Below are positions 18,938 through 28,557 of a DNA stretch of 64,000 nucleotides, one piece after another (position 1 is the stretch's first letter; each line of letters begins with the position of its first letter). A program made the translations under genes and the position numbers. The notes beneath the pieces were generated by a model. The model did no database searches, was not told where the DNA came from, and saw nothing but the letters and a program-made list of their open reading frames with translations. Origin of the DNA: Bin80 sp964291275 (GTDB lineage Bacteria; Bacteroidota; Rhodothermia; Rhodothermales; Bin80); the NCBI GenBank assembly GCA_964291275.2, contig OZ219799.1, positions 868,001 through 932,000 on the forward strand, read 5' to 3'.

Positions 18938-21900
18938 CTATCTCGGGGGTAGTTTGAATCCGAGGGTCCGGATTACTCCGGGCGCCAATGTTACGCGGGC
19001 AAGATCCTCGCCAACGTCGTAAGATACGCTGTTTTCTTCTAAACCGAGTAAGTTTATTCCATCTCGAATATCGAACAGGGATGAGGAAATTTGTGCTTCG
19101 GCGGATGCTTCAGGATTCATGTTCATTAGACGCAACACAACACCGCTCCGGTCGCTCATGGGTTTTAAGGCCAAAAGGACTACCTGATCACCGTTAACGG
19201 TCATAAAGCTTTCCTGTGCGGGGATGGAACGCAACCAAGTGTAACGTACCACTGGTGGAGTGTTAACCTCCCATCCAAACCGACTCGTAGCTGCGGGCTG
19301 AAAGCTCATCTCATCGGATGTAAAACTGAACCGGAAGTCCAGGGTGCCCTCGTTCCGTTCCCACCGGTTCCAGTTTTCTGGAAAGTTATTAACGAGGTTG
19401 GCATAGATGGCAAGCCTTTTGCCAGCATTCTCTTCTCGCAGACGCACAACCCGGCTGTCGATGGCAGCCCAACTGATTGTTTGTGTGTCATTGTGGATCG
19501 CAATGCTGCGTCGTGGAGCGAACGCGTCATGCTCAATACCGGGAAAACGGTCCGTTTGAGCATCCAGGAAACCACCGAGCACCTCTACTGCTGCTTCTTG
19601 GTCTGATATCGCAAATGGAAAGGCCACACTGTAGTCCTCAACCTCTGAGGGAGACACCAGCAACTCGAGATTGACAGTATGCTGTACATCCACGCGATCT
19701 AGGTTTTCCCAGAGTATGTATTCGGATTGTGCGAATAAATGATCTTCGCGCTCGGTTACAAGCACTAGTCGAACCGGACGTTCATCACGAACATACATTT
19801 TTACTTCGTCGGCATCAATGGTCTCAAAAGAAAGTGAGAGCAGGGAGTCGGCCCGCAGGGGGCTGCCAAATGGCGTTTGCAAGTTGTGATCAATCAACGT
19901 TTTGCCGCTCTTAAGGTCAACGAGACTTGTAATGTGTCCGGTTTGGCAATCTCCTCCAATTCGATAGTATGTATTCGCAATCGTACAATCATTTGTCTGC
20001 AGACCTTCACCAAGATCTGATCCAGAGTGAACCATACGTTCCAGTCGAACTTTTTTGTAACCCACCGGAGGTAAATCACGGGCGACAAAACGTAGGGTGT
20101 AGCCACTAAAATGACTGGGGATAACCGTTTTTGAACTCAGGTCAATCACACGATACTGATGAGAATTCTCCCTTGGAAATTCAACCGTGACCGGAGTATC
20201 GCGGGACCAGTTCAGTGAATTGATCACGTACAGGCCCTCACCTTCAAAACTCTCTTCTCGTGCTGAAAGTCGATACGTTGCACGCTCCAAAACTTCCTCG
20301 GTAGCAAGTACTGCATCCTGCACATACTGCTCCCGGTAGGCCATCGTTGTTAGGTTATCCTTGGGAGAGGCGTAACCATATTCAAGCCCGCTGCCGTGGC
20401 CGCCGTAATGAAGTAGATTGTCATAGGCAGAATCAACGATATCAGAGAGCGGATCATGTTTCTCGTCCAGCAGCCACGATAGCGTGGACATTTTTTCGGC
20501 AGTGGGGAGGTGGTGCTGTACCCATCTGTGACGCACCGAGCGGGCAGGCTCTCCCTGATAGAGCACATCCCAGGTCGATGTCCAGTCTCCCTTCAGAGTG
20601 GGAAGATTATCATAGCGCGCCTGAAATGCTTGGGCAAAAGCGTCAATGTTGCTGATTCGGATTCGAGGGTACGCGTACTCGGCACTCCAGGCTTCCACTG
20701 TGGCAGGGGCTTTGAGAGGAATACCGCCATTGTCTCCGAAGGTGTGAACAGCAAGGATCAAATGATAGGTGTATCCTTGCGCCTGCAGTCGGTGGAGTCG
20801 CTCCCAAAGACGAAGAGGTACTGCATCAATACCTTTCTCCAACCCCAATGTTTGTCCCTCATTGTAGGCCTCAGTGCGATAGGTGAGAACACGTCCGCTC
20901 CCAACGCCTTCCCAGTAAAACACCTTGGGCAGATTGCGCTGCATTCTGTAATCATTGTAAACTTCGTTGATACCCGTTGCTAGGAACGAGATCCCTGCAT
21001 TTTCCAGTACCTGCGGCATCAACCAGGACAGACCGGGTACATCGTTGTAAGTTGCGGCATTAAACTCTAGATCGTACTGACGTGCGTAAGCGTACCCTTT
21101 GTTAAACGAGCGAATCATTTCCTCTGCACTTATCCAACCCGTATATGGGTTTGTATAGATAGGCGAGACTGCAACACGTCCTGTTTTCACGAACGTCATC
21201 AGTCGATCGAACTGTTCTGGCGATCGGGCTTGCCTATATTGTTCAAGCTGCCACACTGTTTCGATAGTCCATGCGAAGGAAGAATCCTGTTCGAGGCGGG
21301 TCAGCACATCGTCCAGTGTGCGCAGGTGTCGTTCTTTGACGACCGGTTGTGTATTTGTGTAGCCAATGTCGGTGTGCGACATCATGGCCAGGTGAATTTC
21401 ATAATGCGGTTGTGGGCGAAGCACCGTGTCCCAGCTTAATGTGTCTGCTCCGAGGGTTACGTTGACATGAGCAGACTTTTCGGCCGTGATTGCTGGTAGA
21501 TATACGATATGGCGGCTCTCTCCGAAGGGTATTCTTTCCAGCGTGGTTGTATGCTCTGCGGAAGCTGCCCTGATATGCAAATTTCCTGCTTCCTGCTCCT
21601 GTGACAAAGAGGTAATAACGAGATCAAAGCGTTGCTGAAGTCCTTCCGGGGCTTCCTTGAAAAAGAATGTCGAAACGAGTTCCGCATTGGCTTTTCCTGC
21701 TCCGGTCTGGACCACCACGCTTATGTTCTGCACGGGAATCAAATCTGGACTAAGCAGCTTTGCATAAAACCCCCATTCAAAACGGAGCTCCTCAAAAAAG
21801 TTGGGAGTTTCATTACGATGGGTCTGGCCTACTTTGATCAGCAGGGCATTCCTCCCGGAGCGTAGGCGCAGAGGGACGGTATCGGTATCGGGTTCTGCGT

Positions 21901-22420
21901 TACGGTCATGTGTGCTTGTATGCACGGTTTCTCCATTGAGCAGAACTTTGAGGCTGCTATTGCTGCCAACCTTGAGTATGACTTCTTGCTCATTTGGACT
22001 GTCAATGTAGGTGAAGGCGTAGCCCGTTTTGGCTTTCCATATTTTCTCTGGTTGGTTACCGGGACGCACCCACCCCATAGACGCATTGAAATCGACGAGG
22101 CCGTTCGGGTTACTGTGGAGTGGTTTCCATGCTACCCGCCCATCTTCGACCAGTGTAGTTCGTTCGGTCTTTCCCATTGTGGGTGAGATCGCAGCTTCAC
22201 CAATAACGTCTGTATCAACGGCTTGTCCAAACCCGACAAGGGGTTGCTCAAATGGTCCAGCCACCAGCCATGCGGGGATGAACCCTTCTTCTGTTAAGCC
22301 AAAAGAGACACTGTCCTGATCAGATATTTCGGGAATAATGGCTTTGCGTTGGCCTATCTGCCCGGCGCCGAATATCAAGCCAAGAACCAACAGGAAATAA
22401 ACCGTACGAGTCTGTATCAT
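18938..22420 (-). CDS. GH38-like alpha-mannosidase, large exported form
   Basis: 1160 residues with an N-terminal signal/anchor (TVYFLLVLGLIFGAGQI). Residues ~40-220 look like a lectin/jelly-roll region; a GH38 N-terminal catalytic domain follows at ~345-650: MSHTDIGYTNTQ supplies the zinc His and Asp, and YNDVPGLSWLMPQ carries the expected Asp nucleophile/zinc ligand. The GH38 beta-sandwich C-domain starts near YVINSLNWSRDTPVTVEF. Retaining Zn-dependent alpha-mannosidases have this order. It begins 7 bp after the MalG-type permease stop, so it is co-translated with the importer. Mannose-containing glycan is the likely substrate, but divergent GH38-like proteins can act on other alpha-glycosides. 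Confidence 0.85.
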   Translation of the reverse strand: MIQTRTVYFLLVLGLIFGAGQIGQRKAIIPEISDQDSVSFGLTEEGFIPAWLVAGPFEQPLVGFGQAVDTDVIGEAAISPTMGKTERTTLVEDGRVAWKPLHSNPNGLVDFNASMGWVRPGNQPEKIWKAKTGYAFTYIDSPNEQEVILKVGSNSSLKVLLNGETVHTSTHDRNAEPDTDTVPLRLRSGRNALLIKVGQTHRNETPNFFEELRFEWGFYAKLLSPDLIPVQNISVVVQTGAGKANAELVSTFFFKEAPEGLQQRFDLVITSLSQEQEAGNLHIRAASAEHTTTLERIPFGESRHIVYLPAITAEKSAHVNVTLGADTLSWDTVLRPQPHYEIHLAMMSHTDIGYTNTQPVVKERHLRTLDDVLTRLEQDSSFAWTIETVWQLEQYRQARSPEQFDRLMTFVKTGRVAVSPIYTNPYTGWISAEEMIRSFNKGYAYARQYDLEFNAATYNDVPGLSWLMPQVLENAGISFLATGINEVYNDYRMQRNLPKVFYWEGVGSGRVLTYRTEAYNEGQTLGLEKGIDAVPLRLWERLHRLQAQGYTYHLILAVHTFGDNGGIPLKAPATVEAWSAEYAYPRIRISNIDAFAQAFQARYDNLPTLKGDWTSTWDVLYQGEPARSVRHRWVQHHLPTAEKMSTLSWLLDEKHDPLSDIVDSAYDNLLHYGGHGSGLEYGYASPKDNLTTMAYREQYVQDAVLATEEVLERATYRLSAREESFEGEGLYVINSLNWSRDTPVTVEFPRENSHQYRVIDLSSKTVIPSHFSGYTLRFVARDLPPVGYKKVRLERMVHSGSDLGEGLQTNDCTIANTYYRIGGDCQTGHITSLVDLKSGKTLIDHNLQTPFGSPLRADSLLSLSFETIDADEVKMYVRDERPVRLVLVTEREDHLFAQSEYILWENLDRVDVQHTVNLELLVSPSEVEDYSVAFPFAISDQEAAVEVLGGFLDAQTDRFPGIEHDAFAPRRSIAIHNDTQTISWAAIDSRVVRLREENAGKRLAIYANLVNNFPENWNRWERNEGTLDFRFSFTSDEMSFQPAATSRFGWEVNTPPVVRYTWLRSIPAQESFMTVNGDQVVLLALKPMSDRSGVVLRLMNMNPEASAEAQISSSLFDIRDGINLLGLEENSVSYDVGEDLARVTLAPGVIRTLGFKLPPR

Positions 22421-22427
22421 CCAGTTA

Positions 22428-23273
22428 CTATCCTTTCATCCCACTCATGGCGAATCCTTTGATAAAGTATCGCTGAAAGAAAAAGAAGATAGCTACCATG
22501 GGAATCATCATGATAATGGATGCCGCCATCAAGATACCCCACTCCGTCTGATGTTGTCCCACAAAAAGCGCAAGACCTAAAGCCAGGGTATTTTTAGCCT
22601 GATCAGAGAGGTAGATCAGTGGCCCAAGAAAATCGTTCCACGTAAACATGAATGTGAGAATGGCTACCGTGATCAAAGCGGGGCGGGCCAGCGGCATTGC
22701 AATCTTCCAGTAAATATGCCACTCGGACAAACCATCAATCCGAGCCGCATCAAAAAGCTCTCGAGGGATGGTCAGGAAAAACTGGCGCAGCAGAAAAATA
22801 TTGAAGGCACCGCCACCAAGAAATGCCGGGACAATCAGAGGTTTATAGGTATTGAGCCAGTGTAGTTCCTTAAAGATCACGAATAGTGGGATCATGATGA
22901 CATGCAGCGGCAGCATCATCGTGGCAATCACGAAGATGAAGAGTTTATCTCGCCCAGGCCAGCGGAGGCAGGCAAATGCATAGGCTACCAGTGAACTTGA
23001 AAAAACGGTTCCTACGATCGTCAGAACGGTGATAAATGTGGTGTTTCGCAAGTATGCCAAAAAGGGCATGCGGTCAAACACCTCCGTATAATTTTCCCAG
23101 TGGATCTCTTTCGGAATCCAGGTCGGCGGGATGGTGAAGATCTCTTCGTTGCCTTTAAGTGATGCCGAAAGCATCCATATCAGCGGGATGATCAACACAG
23201 CAGCGATTACAATCAGTGCCAAGTAGAGGATTACTTTCTTCAGCGGGGTTCTATTAATGGAGAAGCTTATCAT
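22428..23273 (-). CDS. Carbohydrate ABC transporter permease, MalG type
   Basis: 281 residues, six predicted helices, with the EAA loop of binding-protein-dependent permeases (ELFDAARIDGLSEWHIYWK) that docks the ATPase. The length and C-terminus (QRYFIKGFAMSGMKG) are typical of the CUT1 subfamily MalG/UgpE. Start codon overlaps the upstream permease stop (ATGA). Forms the inner-membrane channel together with the next gene; imports oligosaccharides. Confidence 0.93.
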   Translation of the reverse strand: MISFSINRTPLKKVILYLALIVIAAVLIIPLIWMLSASLKGNEEIFTIPPTWIPKEIHWENYTEVFDRMPFLAYLRNTTFITVLTIVGTVFSSSLVAYAFACLRWPGRDKLFIFVIATMMLPLHVIMIPLFVIFKELHWLNTYKPLIVPAFLGGGAFNIFLLRQFFLTIPRELFDAARIDGLSEWHIYWKIAMPLARPALITVAILTFMFTWNDFLGPLIYLSDQAKNTLALGLALFVGQHQTEWGILMAASIIMMIPMVAIFFFFQRYFIKGFAMSGMKG

Positions 23274-24172
23274 TCGGGTGCTCCTCCGGTATAGTGCACC
23301 CAGCGTTTGCCAAGCTTAAATTGGAGCATTGTGACCACCAGCGTAATGACGAGCAGGATCCAGGCCATTGCTGAGGCATATCCCATCTCGTAATCGTCAA
23401 AGGCCTTGAAATAGAGGTACAGGTTGTAGAACAGTGTAGAATCAAGTGGGCCGCCCTTCGTCATTACATAGGCTTCGGTAAAGACCTGGAAAGAAAAGAT
23501 GATTTCCAGGACGCTCCACAGAAAAATGACAGGTGAGAGCATCGGTATCGTTACATGCCAAAATCGCGCCCACCAGCCACCCCCGTCGATTTCGACCGAT
23601 TCATACAGGGATGAGGGAACCCCTTGCAGGGCAGCAATAAAGACAATCATCCGTGCTCCACCAACGCCCCACAGACTCATGAGTGCGATCCCGGGCTTTG
23701 ACCATGCAGTGCTTTGAAGCCACAGTGGTCCAGGCAATCCAATCCACCCAAGCGCGGTATTTACGAGTCCTATCTGTGGGTTGAACATCCACATCCAGAT
23801 CACCGACAGCACAACACCGGTGATGATAGACGGGAGGAAGTAGATTGTGCGAAAGAACTTGATACCTCGCACAGCCTGGTTTGCAAGGACGGCCAGTATC
23901 AGGGATCCGCCTATGGCCAATGGAACACGAAGGATGGTGTAGACCAGTGTATTCCATATGGAAATACCGAAGTAGGGATCTTCGAAGAGCAACTCTCGAT
24001 AGTTTTCCAGGCCGATATACTGTGGCACGCGCAGGACATCGTACTGGCACAGACTGTAGTAGAGCGACATCCCTATTGGATACAGCCCAAACACCAGAAA
24101 CCCTACTGCCCACGGAGACAGGAAGGCATACCCGGTCAGGGTCTCTTTTAGTCGGAGGGAGTTGGGTTTCAC
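23270..24172 (-). CDS. Carbohydrate ABC transporter permease, MalF/UgpA type
   Basis: 300 residues, six helices, CUT1 family. The EAA loop reads PSSLYESVEIDGGGWWARFW, and the TKGGPLDSTLFYNLYLY segment near the C-terminus is typical of UgpA-like permeases. It is followed by the MalG-type permease with an ATGA overlap and starts 10 bp after the binding-protein stop. No ABC ATPase gene lies in the window, so a shared MsmK/UgpC-type ATPase encoded elsewhere must energise it, as is common for CUT1 systems. Confidence 0.93.
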   Translation of the reverse strand: MKPNSLRLKETLTGYAFLSPWAVGFLVFGLYPIGMSLYYSLCQYDVLRVPQYIGLENYRELLFEDPYFGISIWNTLVYTILRVPLAIGGSLILAVLANQAVRGIKFFRTIYFLPSIITGVVLSVIWMWMFNPQIGLVNTALGWIGLPGPLWLQSTAWSKPGIALMSLWGVGGARMIVFIAALQGVPSSLYESVEIDGGGWWARFWHVTIPMLSPVIFLWSVLEIIFSFQVFTEAYVMTKGGPLDSTLFYNLYLYFKAFDDYEMGYASAMAWILLVITLVVTMLQFKLGKRWVHYTGGAPE

Positions 24173-24182
24173 TTCAGTCGGA

Positions 24183-25532
24183 TTAATTCGGGTCTTTCAT
24201 TCTGGATCGAACATATCGGTCGTAGCTCACCGATCGGTCAAGCGCAGATTGGACGGTTATTTCTGCCCGCTGAAATGCATCATTTGGGGATTGCCCTCCC
24301 TGCACGCTGCGTTCGAGCGCTCCGTAAAATTCACGCCAGAATTTACCATGAACCAACGGTACCACCGTCGGTGAATGGGCGAAGTCCATTTGTCGAACGA
24401 AGACGTCTATCAGTGGCTTGGAAATGAACGAGGAATCATAAGCTGCATGGATGTTTGCCGGGAAGAGGGGATCATCGCGTGAGGCGATCTCTTCCAGTTG
24501 TGTATCCTTTTGTACGTAGAACTGCATGAAGGCCCATGCTGCTTCTGGATGCCGAACACCTCTCGGCATTCCCAGCCACCAGCTCCCAGCCATTGATACG
24601 GTTGGGTCTCCCTCAAAGGAGGGTATTTCTGTGACGCCAAAGTTCATTTCCGGTCGATATTGAGAGATAAGGTCGAGAAAGCTCATGTCGAGGACCAGCA
24701 TTGCGAGTTTATTGGTCACGAATCCGTGCTGTTCACCTGTTCCAAGTCCACCAATGAATGCCTGCACTGCATCAAGGTCATAGTCGTTGTAGTAATCTAT
24801 GGTCCACTGAACGCCCTCAATAAGTTCGGGAGAATTCATCACGACCTTCGTGCCGTCTCTGGACAGATAATCCATGCCCTTTTGCCAGGCAATCAAAGAG
24901 GCGATTGACATATTCCCCAAGAGGCCTTGGTGAGCTCCGCTAAATCCAGGCAGAAGGCCAGCCTGGAGGATCCTTCCGTCGGTATCGACCTTGAGCAACT
25001 GGCGGGAGTACTGGCGCACATCATCCCAAGTTCTTGGGGGATTCTCGGGATCCAAGCCGGATTCTTTGAAGAGGTCTTTGTTGTAAAAGAAAGCATAGGA
25101 TGCTGTGTTAACGGGCAGCGCATAGGGACGTCCCTGCCAAGTCACTTCGTCCCACAACGCAGGAAAAAATATGGTCGTGTCAAACGCTGAGGCGGCTATC
25201 AGGCCATCCAGTGGAAGCAGTGCCATTCGCGATGCCCAGCGGACTACTGGCACAAACTGGCTGACAACGTCAGGAGGATTTCCGCTAAGCACGGCGGTTA
25301 AGATCTTCTTTTCGTGTTCCTGCCAGGGAATTGGTGTGGCGTGCACAACGATACTGTCTTGGATCTGATTAAACTTGCTTACGGTGTAGGGCACATCATC
25401 TTCCGATCCGACTATATGCCAGTAGCGAATGTGTGTTTTACCATCTTCGGGTGGCTTATCACTGGCGGGATCCCAGAACAGTAGCACCAGTGTTGCTGCA
25501 CCGAGTATCCCGTACACGCCCCTTTTAATCAT
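24183..25532 (-). CDS. Sugar ABC transporter substrate-binding protein (UgpB-like)
   Basis: 449 residues with an N-terminal membrane/signal segment (GILGAATLVLLFW). It matches cluster-B sugar-binding proteins: IRYWHIVGSEDD at the start, KILTAVLSGNPPDVV, the aromatic binding-site stretch YALPVNTASYAFFYNKDLFKESGL, MAGSWWLGMPRGV and HPEAAWAFMQFY. No lipobox cysteine is visible, so it is probably held by its N-terminal helix. First gene of the transporter set; delivers oligosaccharide to the two permeases that follow. Confidence 0.92.
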   Translation of the reverse strand: MIKRGVYGILGAATLVLLFWDPASDKPPEDGKTHIRYWHIVGSEDDVPYTVSKFNQIQDSIVVHATPIPWQEHEKKILTAVLSGNPPDVVSQFVPVVRWASRMALLPLDGLIAASAFDTTIFFPALWDEVTWQGRPYALPVNTASYAFFYNKDLFKESGLDPENPPRTWDDVRQYSRQLLKVDTDGRILQAGLLPGFSGAHQGLLGNMSIASLIAWQKGMDYLSRDGTKVVMNSPELIEGVQWTIDYYNDYDLDAVQAFIGGLGTGEQHGFVTNKLAMLVLDMSFLDLISQYRPEMNFGVTEIPSFEGDPTVSMAGSWWLGMPRGVRHPEAAWAFMQFYVQKDTQLEEIASRDDPLFPANIHAAYDSSFISKPLIDVFVRQMDFAHSPTVVPLVHGKFWREFYGALERSVQGGQSPNDAFQRAEITVQSALDRSVSYDRYVRSRMKDPN

Positions 25533-25699
25533 AATCGTATGGGCAGCAAAAGGGAAGGAGTTCCATCAAAAAATCAATTAGCTGCGGTTACATCGAGGTT
25601 CTGCTGGATATAATAGCCTGATTTGTGCATTATAATTGCCTGCTGTCCATTCCAATACGGAGTGTAGGCTTCCCGGTCGGATACTATATAACACAGGTC

Positions 25700-26383
25700 T
25701 TACCGAATAAGGATCATTGTCCGCTTCTGCCGCCCGTAAACATTGTCTGAAGTGGTGGCTTCCACTGTATAAAAATAGACGCCACTGGCGAGTGGCAGTC
25801 CCCGCTGATTCACGCCCGTCCATGAGTGGGCATATTGCCCAGGTGATTTGTCGGTCGCTTCCAGCTCACTTACCGTACGTCCGAGTACATCGTAAATGGT
25901 GAGTCTCACCTGTGCATGCCGATGGAGGTTATATCGTATGGTCGTATGACGACCAAACGGGTTCGGAAAATTTTGCTCCAGTTGAAGGATCTCCGTAACT
26001 GGATCCGGTGTCTGCGCGCGCGTCGGCCCAATGAGATCCAGCCAGATCGTTCTCACTTCGTGTGGTTCGAAGGGCACGGTTATTTCCCGATCAACGATAT
26101 TCATGTAGCCGATTGGAGATTCCAACAACGTGGTCCAGGCAGCCCTTCGTATCTCAGGGCCAAACGATAGGGTCGATTCCACAGCTTCTGAGGAAGGGTT
26201 GTACAGACGCACAATAAACCCATCTCCCGTTCTGGGCCGTTTTAAGGTGGAGAGTTGGAGCGTTGCATTTTTCACCGACATAAAGGTGTAACTGGGAGCC
26301 GACATTGTACCCTTCTGCTGTGGGGACAATACGCGAGTATAGAGAGGTGTATTGAAGTTATAGGCAAATTTTGTAGCGCTCAC
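25700..26383 (-). CDS. C-terminal part of frameshifted GH38-like protein, with T9SS sorting domain
   Basis: 227 residues from a GTG at 26383, but this reading frame continues upstream to about 26455 as AGVGPLEAGFSFTSHEGKAD, which is the natural continuation of the GH38-like gene at 26437-28557. The segment SATKFAYNFNTPLYTRV is the typical GH38 C-terminal motif, and the last ~85 residues (LEQNFPNPFGRHTTIRY ... GVYFYTVEATT) are a T9SS sorting domain. So this is not an independent gene but the tail of a ~945-residue enzyme. As it stands, without translational recoding the enzyme would not receive its secretion tag. Confidence 0.8.
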   Translation of the reverse strand: MSATKFAYNFNTPLYTRVLSPQQKGTMSAPSYTFMSVKNATLQLSTLKRPRTGDGFIVRLYNPSSEAVESTLSFGPEIRRAAWTTLLESPIGYMNIVDREITVPFEPHEVRTIWLDLIGPTRAQTPDPVTEILQLEQNFPNPFGRHTTIRYNLHRHAQVRLTIYDVLGRTVSELEATDKSPGQYAHSWTGVNQRGLPLASGVYFYTVEATTSDNVYGRQKRTMILIR

Positions 26384-26436
26384 GGGGTCAGCCTTTCCCT
26401 CATGTGACGTGAATGAGAAGCCGGCTTCCAGCGGTC

Positions 26437-28557
26437 CTACTCCGGCTCGATAGGCTGTGCCACCGTGTTAATAGAGGTCAGCAGTCGTACATTGCCGTCG
26501 AATCGGCCAGCAGGATAGGCATGAATAGATGGACCATCAGTAGCAAGAATGGCGCTGGTGTTTCCCCCCGAAACGATTGCCCAACGCTGCATGGCGTAAT
26601 GGTTAGTGCGAAAACCACTTAACTCATCCTCAAAAACCCGTACATGCCCGAAGGGGATTTCGTAGCGGAGGGAAGCTCCTGGCAAATCAAATCTGAACAA
26701 AAAATCCACGCCCTCGAAACTCGTCACAGGCCGTTTGTTGTACTTGTTCTTGAAATCAATACGCCGCTGTCCGGCGGGGAGTATGATTTCGGTTTCATAG
26801 GTATTTGCACCCGGGGCCATTCCCTGGAGGACCAGCCGCTGCAGTACTGCGCCACTGTCGCTGGCCACTACTTGAAAGCCGGACGGTGCAGTGCCGTTGT
26901 AAGTGTACTGATTGAAACGGGCATCTCCACGTGTTAATTCCTGGCCGGTCGTTTTCTCCTGGATATTGCTGATGCCTCCCGTAGCCAGATCGACCTCTAC
27001 GCGATATGCGTCATTCTCCAGGGTTGCATTGTTCAGTGTCTGGGGCAGCGGCCTGGTTCCTGTGTGGGCACGCAGATGAAATAGTTTGTAGCCCAATGGA
27101 GGGACCCCATCCGCCTGAAAAGCAATCTCATCTGTCGAAAGAAGTATTTGTGAAGGGCGGACTGAGCCTGTCTCACCATCAAGGACGCGGAAAGCTGGCA
27201 GCCCTGCCACGAGCGGATCATCCAGTGGCAGGCGCACAACTTCAGACCGTTCCCATGGCAGGGGGTTGAAGACTGCGACTGTGACATCATTGTCGGTCGC
27301 TATGGTGCTGCTCCAGGCCTCCAGTGCTTCATCCAGAATGGTCTCTCCAGCACTTCTTGCCGCGTTGATCCAGGCCATCTTACGCCCCCAGAAGGGTGCA
27401 TTGCCGGCAGGATCCAGAGCTCCCAGGTTGTGATCCTCAAACAGGAGGTTGTTGATATAGGCCTGACGCAATTCATCAGCCGGATAGATGTAGCTCGGTG
27501 CTTCGCTATTTGCAATTGAGGCAAAGGTTTCTGCCACAGGCAATATGGTTTGTGTGGAGCGGGATTCAAGAAAACCTTTTGTGGATGAGGCTGCGAAACT
27601 CCAGCTCCACCAGTTTGGGGCATCACCTTTGAATACCGGAAGTTCATTCGCCAGGTTTTGTTCAACGTAGTTGAAGAAGTCAGAAAAAGTAGCTACATGG
27701 ATCGTGGAGGTATCATGATTTTCATTCCATGTACGGGCGTTATCGGAGATTTTCGGATTCGGTGGACGATTGTCGCCAGTTGAAGCATTGACTAACACGA
27801 CGTCATACGGATAGCCGTCGGCAGCCAGTTTATTCAGCTGTGCTGTAATACGCGGCTCCATTGTTGAATAAGAGCCGTAGAGTCCCCAAATGAAGCCTTC
27901 TAGATAAGCCCATTCGGGATGTAACGAGCGCCAGAGCAACGTTTGATCACCGCTCTGGCTTTCCCAGTAGAACAGGTTTGGCAACGTTGTTGTCGAGTAG
28001 AATTTCGACAAAAACGAATTCATTGCCAGTGATGCGTAGGGAATATTGCTTTTGGCCAATAGCTGTGCCAATGCCCACGTGAAACCCGGTGTGTCATTGG
28101 TTACGGCTGTTTGAATGGGCACATTATATTCTTCTTTTAGAGCCTGGGCAAAGTAAAGTGAGCGCACTAATTCTTCGGGGCCCGCAAGGTCGGTCTGAAG
28201 ACTGAAGTGCATCGCTGCAATCTCAATCTGCCCGGCTCGTACATGGTTCATCAGGGCTGCGACCTCTTCCCGTGAGCGATTTATTAGATAATCTTCCAGC
28301 ACCCATGTGACTTCTATAGTCCACTTGAATTGACTCTCCACGGGATAGGATTGCGTTTGGTTGATGTAGGTGACCACATTATCCAGGTATTTTCGGTGTT
28401 GTTCAATCACATCCGGGACCGGGGCTGTGAACCCCACATCGGTGTGGGAGAAGGGAACTACAAAAATTTTCCAGTCCCGGTCAAATTGGGCTACTGTGGA
28501 CTTCGTACAGATCAGGCACAAGGCCCAGAGAATGATTTGCAAGACCGATCTTCTCAT
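26437..28557 (-). CDS. GH38-like alpha-mannosidase, catalytic part (frameshifted)
   Basis: 706 residues with signal peptide (LQIILWALCLICTKSTVAQ). The GH38 N-domain starts at once: FVVPFSHTDVGFTAPV gives the zinc His/Asp, and TNDTPGFTWALAQ the catalytic Asp. The helical three-helix bundle and beta domain follow (VAVFNPLPWERSEVV; ENDAYRVEVDLATGGISNI). The frame ends at TAG (26437) just before the conserved C-terminal beta strands, which continue in the -1 frame from ~26455. One missing base near 26454 explains it. The start overlaps the PorV-like stop by 4 bp. Probably a T9SS-exported mannosidase when intact; currently a pseudogene or a sequencing error. Confidence 0.82.
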   Translation of the reverse strand: MRRSVLQIILWALCLICTKSTVAQFDRDWKIFVVPFSHTDVGFTAPVPDVIEQHRKYLDNVVTYINQTQSYPVESQFKWTIEVTWVLEDYLINRSREEVAALMNHVRAGQIEIAAMHFSLQTDLAGPEELVRSLYFAQALKEEYNVPIQTAVTNDTPGFTWALAQLLAKSNIPYASLAMNSFLSKFYSTTTLPNLFYWESQSGDQTLLWRSLHPEWAYLEGFIWGLYGSYSTMEPRITAQLNKLAADGYPYDVVLVNASTGDNRPPNPKISDNARTWNENHDTSTIHVATFSDFFNYVEQNLANELPVFKGDAPNWWSWSFAASSTKGFLESRSTQTILPVAETFASIANSEAPSYIYPADELRQAYINNLLFEDHNLGALDPAGNAPFWGRKMAWINAARSAGETILDEALEAWSSTIATDNDVTVAVFNPLPWERSEVVRLPLDDPLVAGLPAFRVLDGETGSVRPSQILLSTDEIAFQADGVPPLGYKLFHLRAHTGTRPLPQTLNNATLENDAYRVEVDLATGGISNIQEKTTGQELTRGDARFNQYTYNGTAPSGFQVVASDSGAVLQRLVLQGMAPGANTYETEIILPAGQRRIDFKNKYNKRPVTSFEGVDFLFRFDLPGASLRYEIPFGHVRVFEDELSGFRTNHYAMQRWAIVSGGNTSAILATDGPSIHAYPAGRFDGNVRLLTSINTVAQPIEPE

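Noticed and set aside
26383..26460. Programmed -1 frameshift joining the GH38-like enzyme to its T9SS tail
   Set aside because: No slippery heptamer or downstream structure is seen; simple loss of one G fits better.
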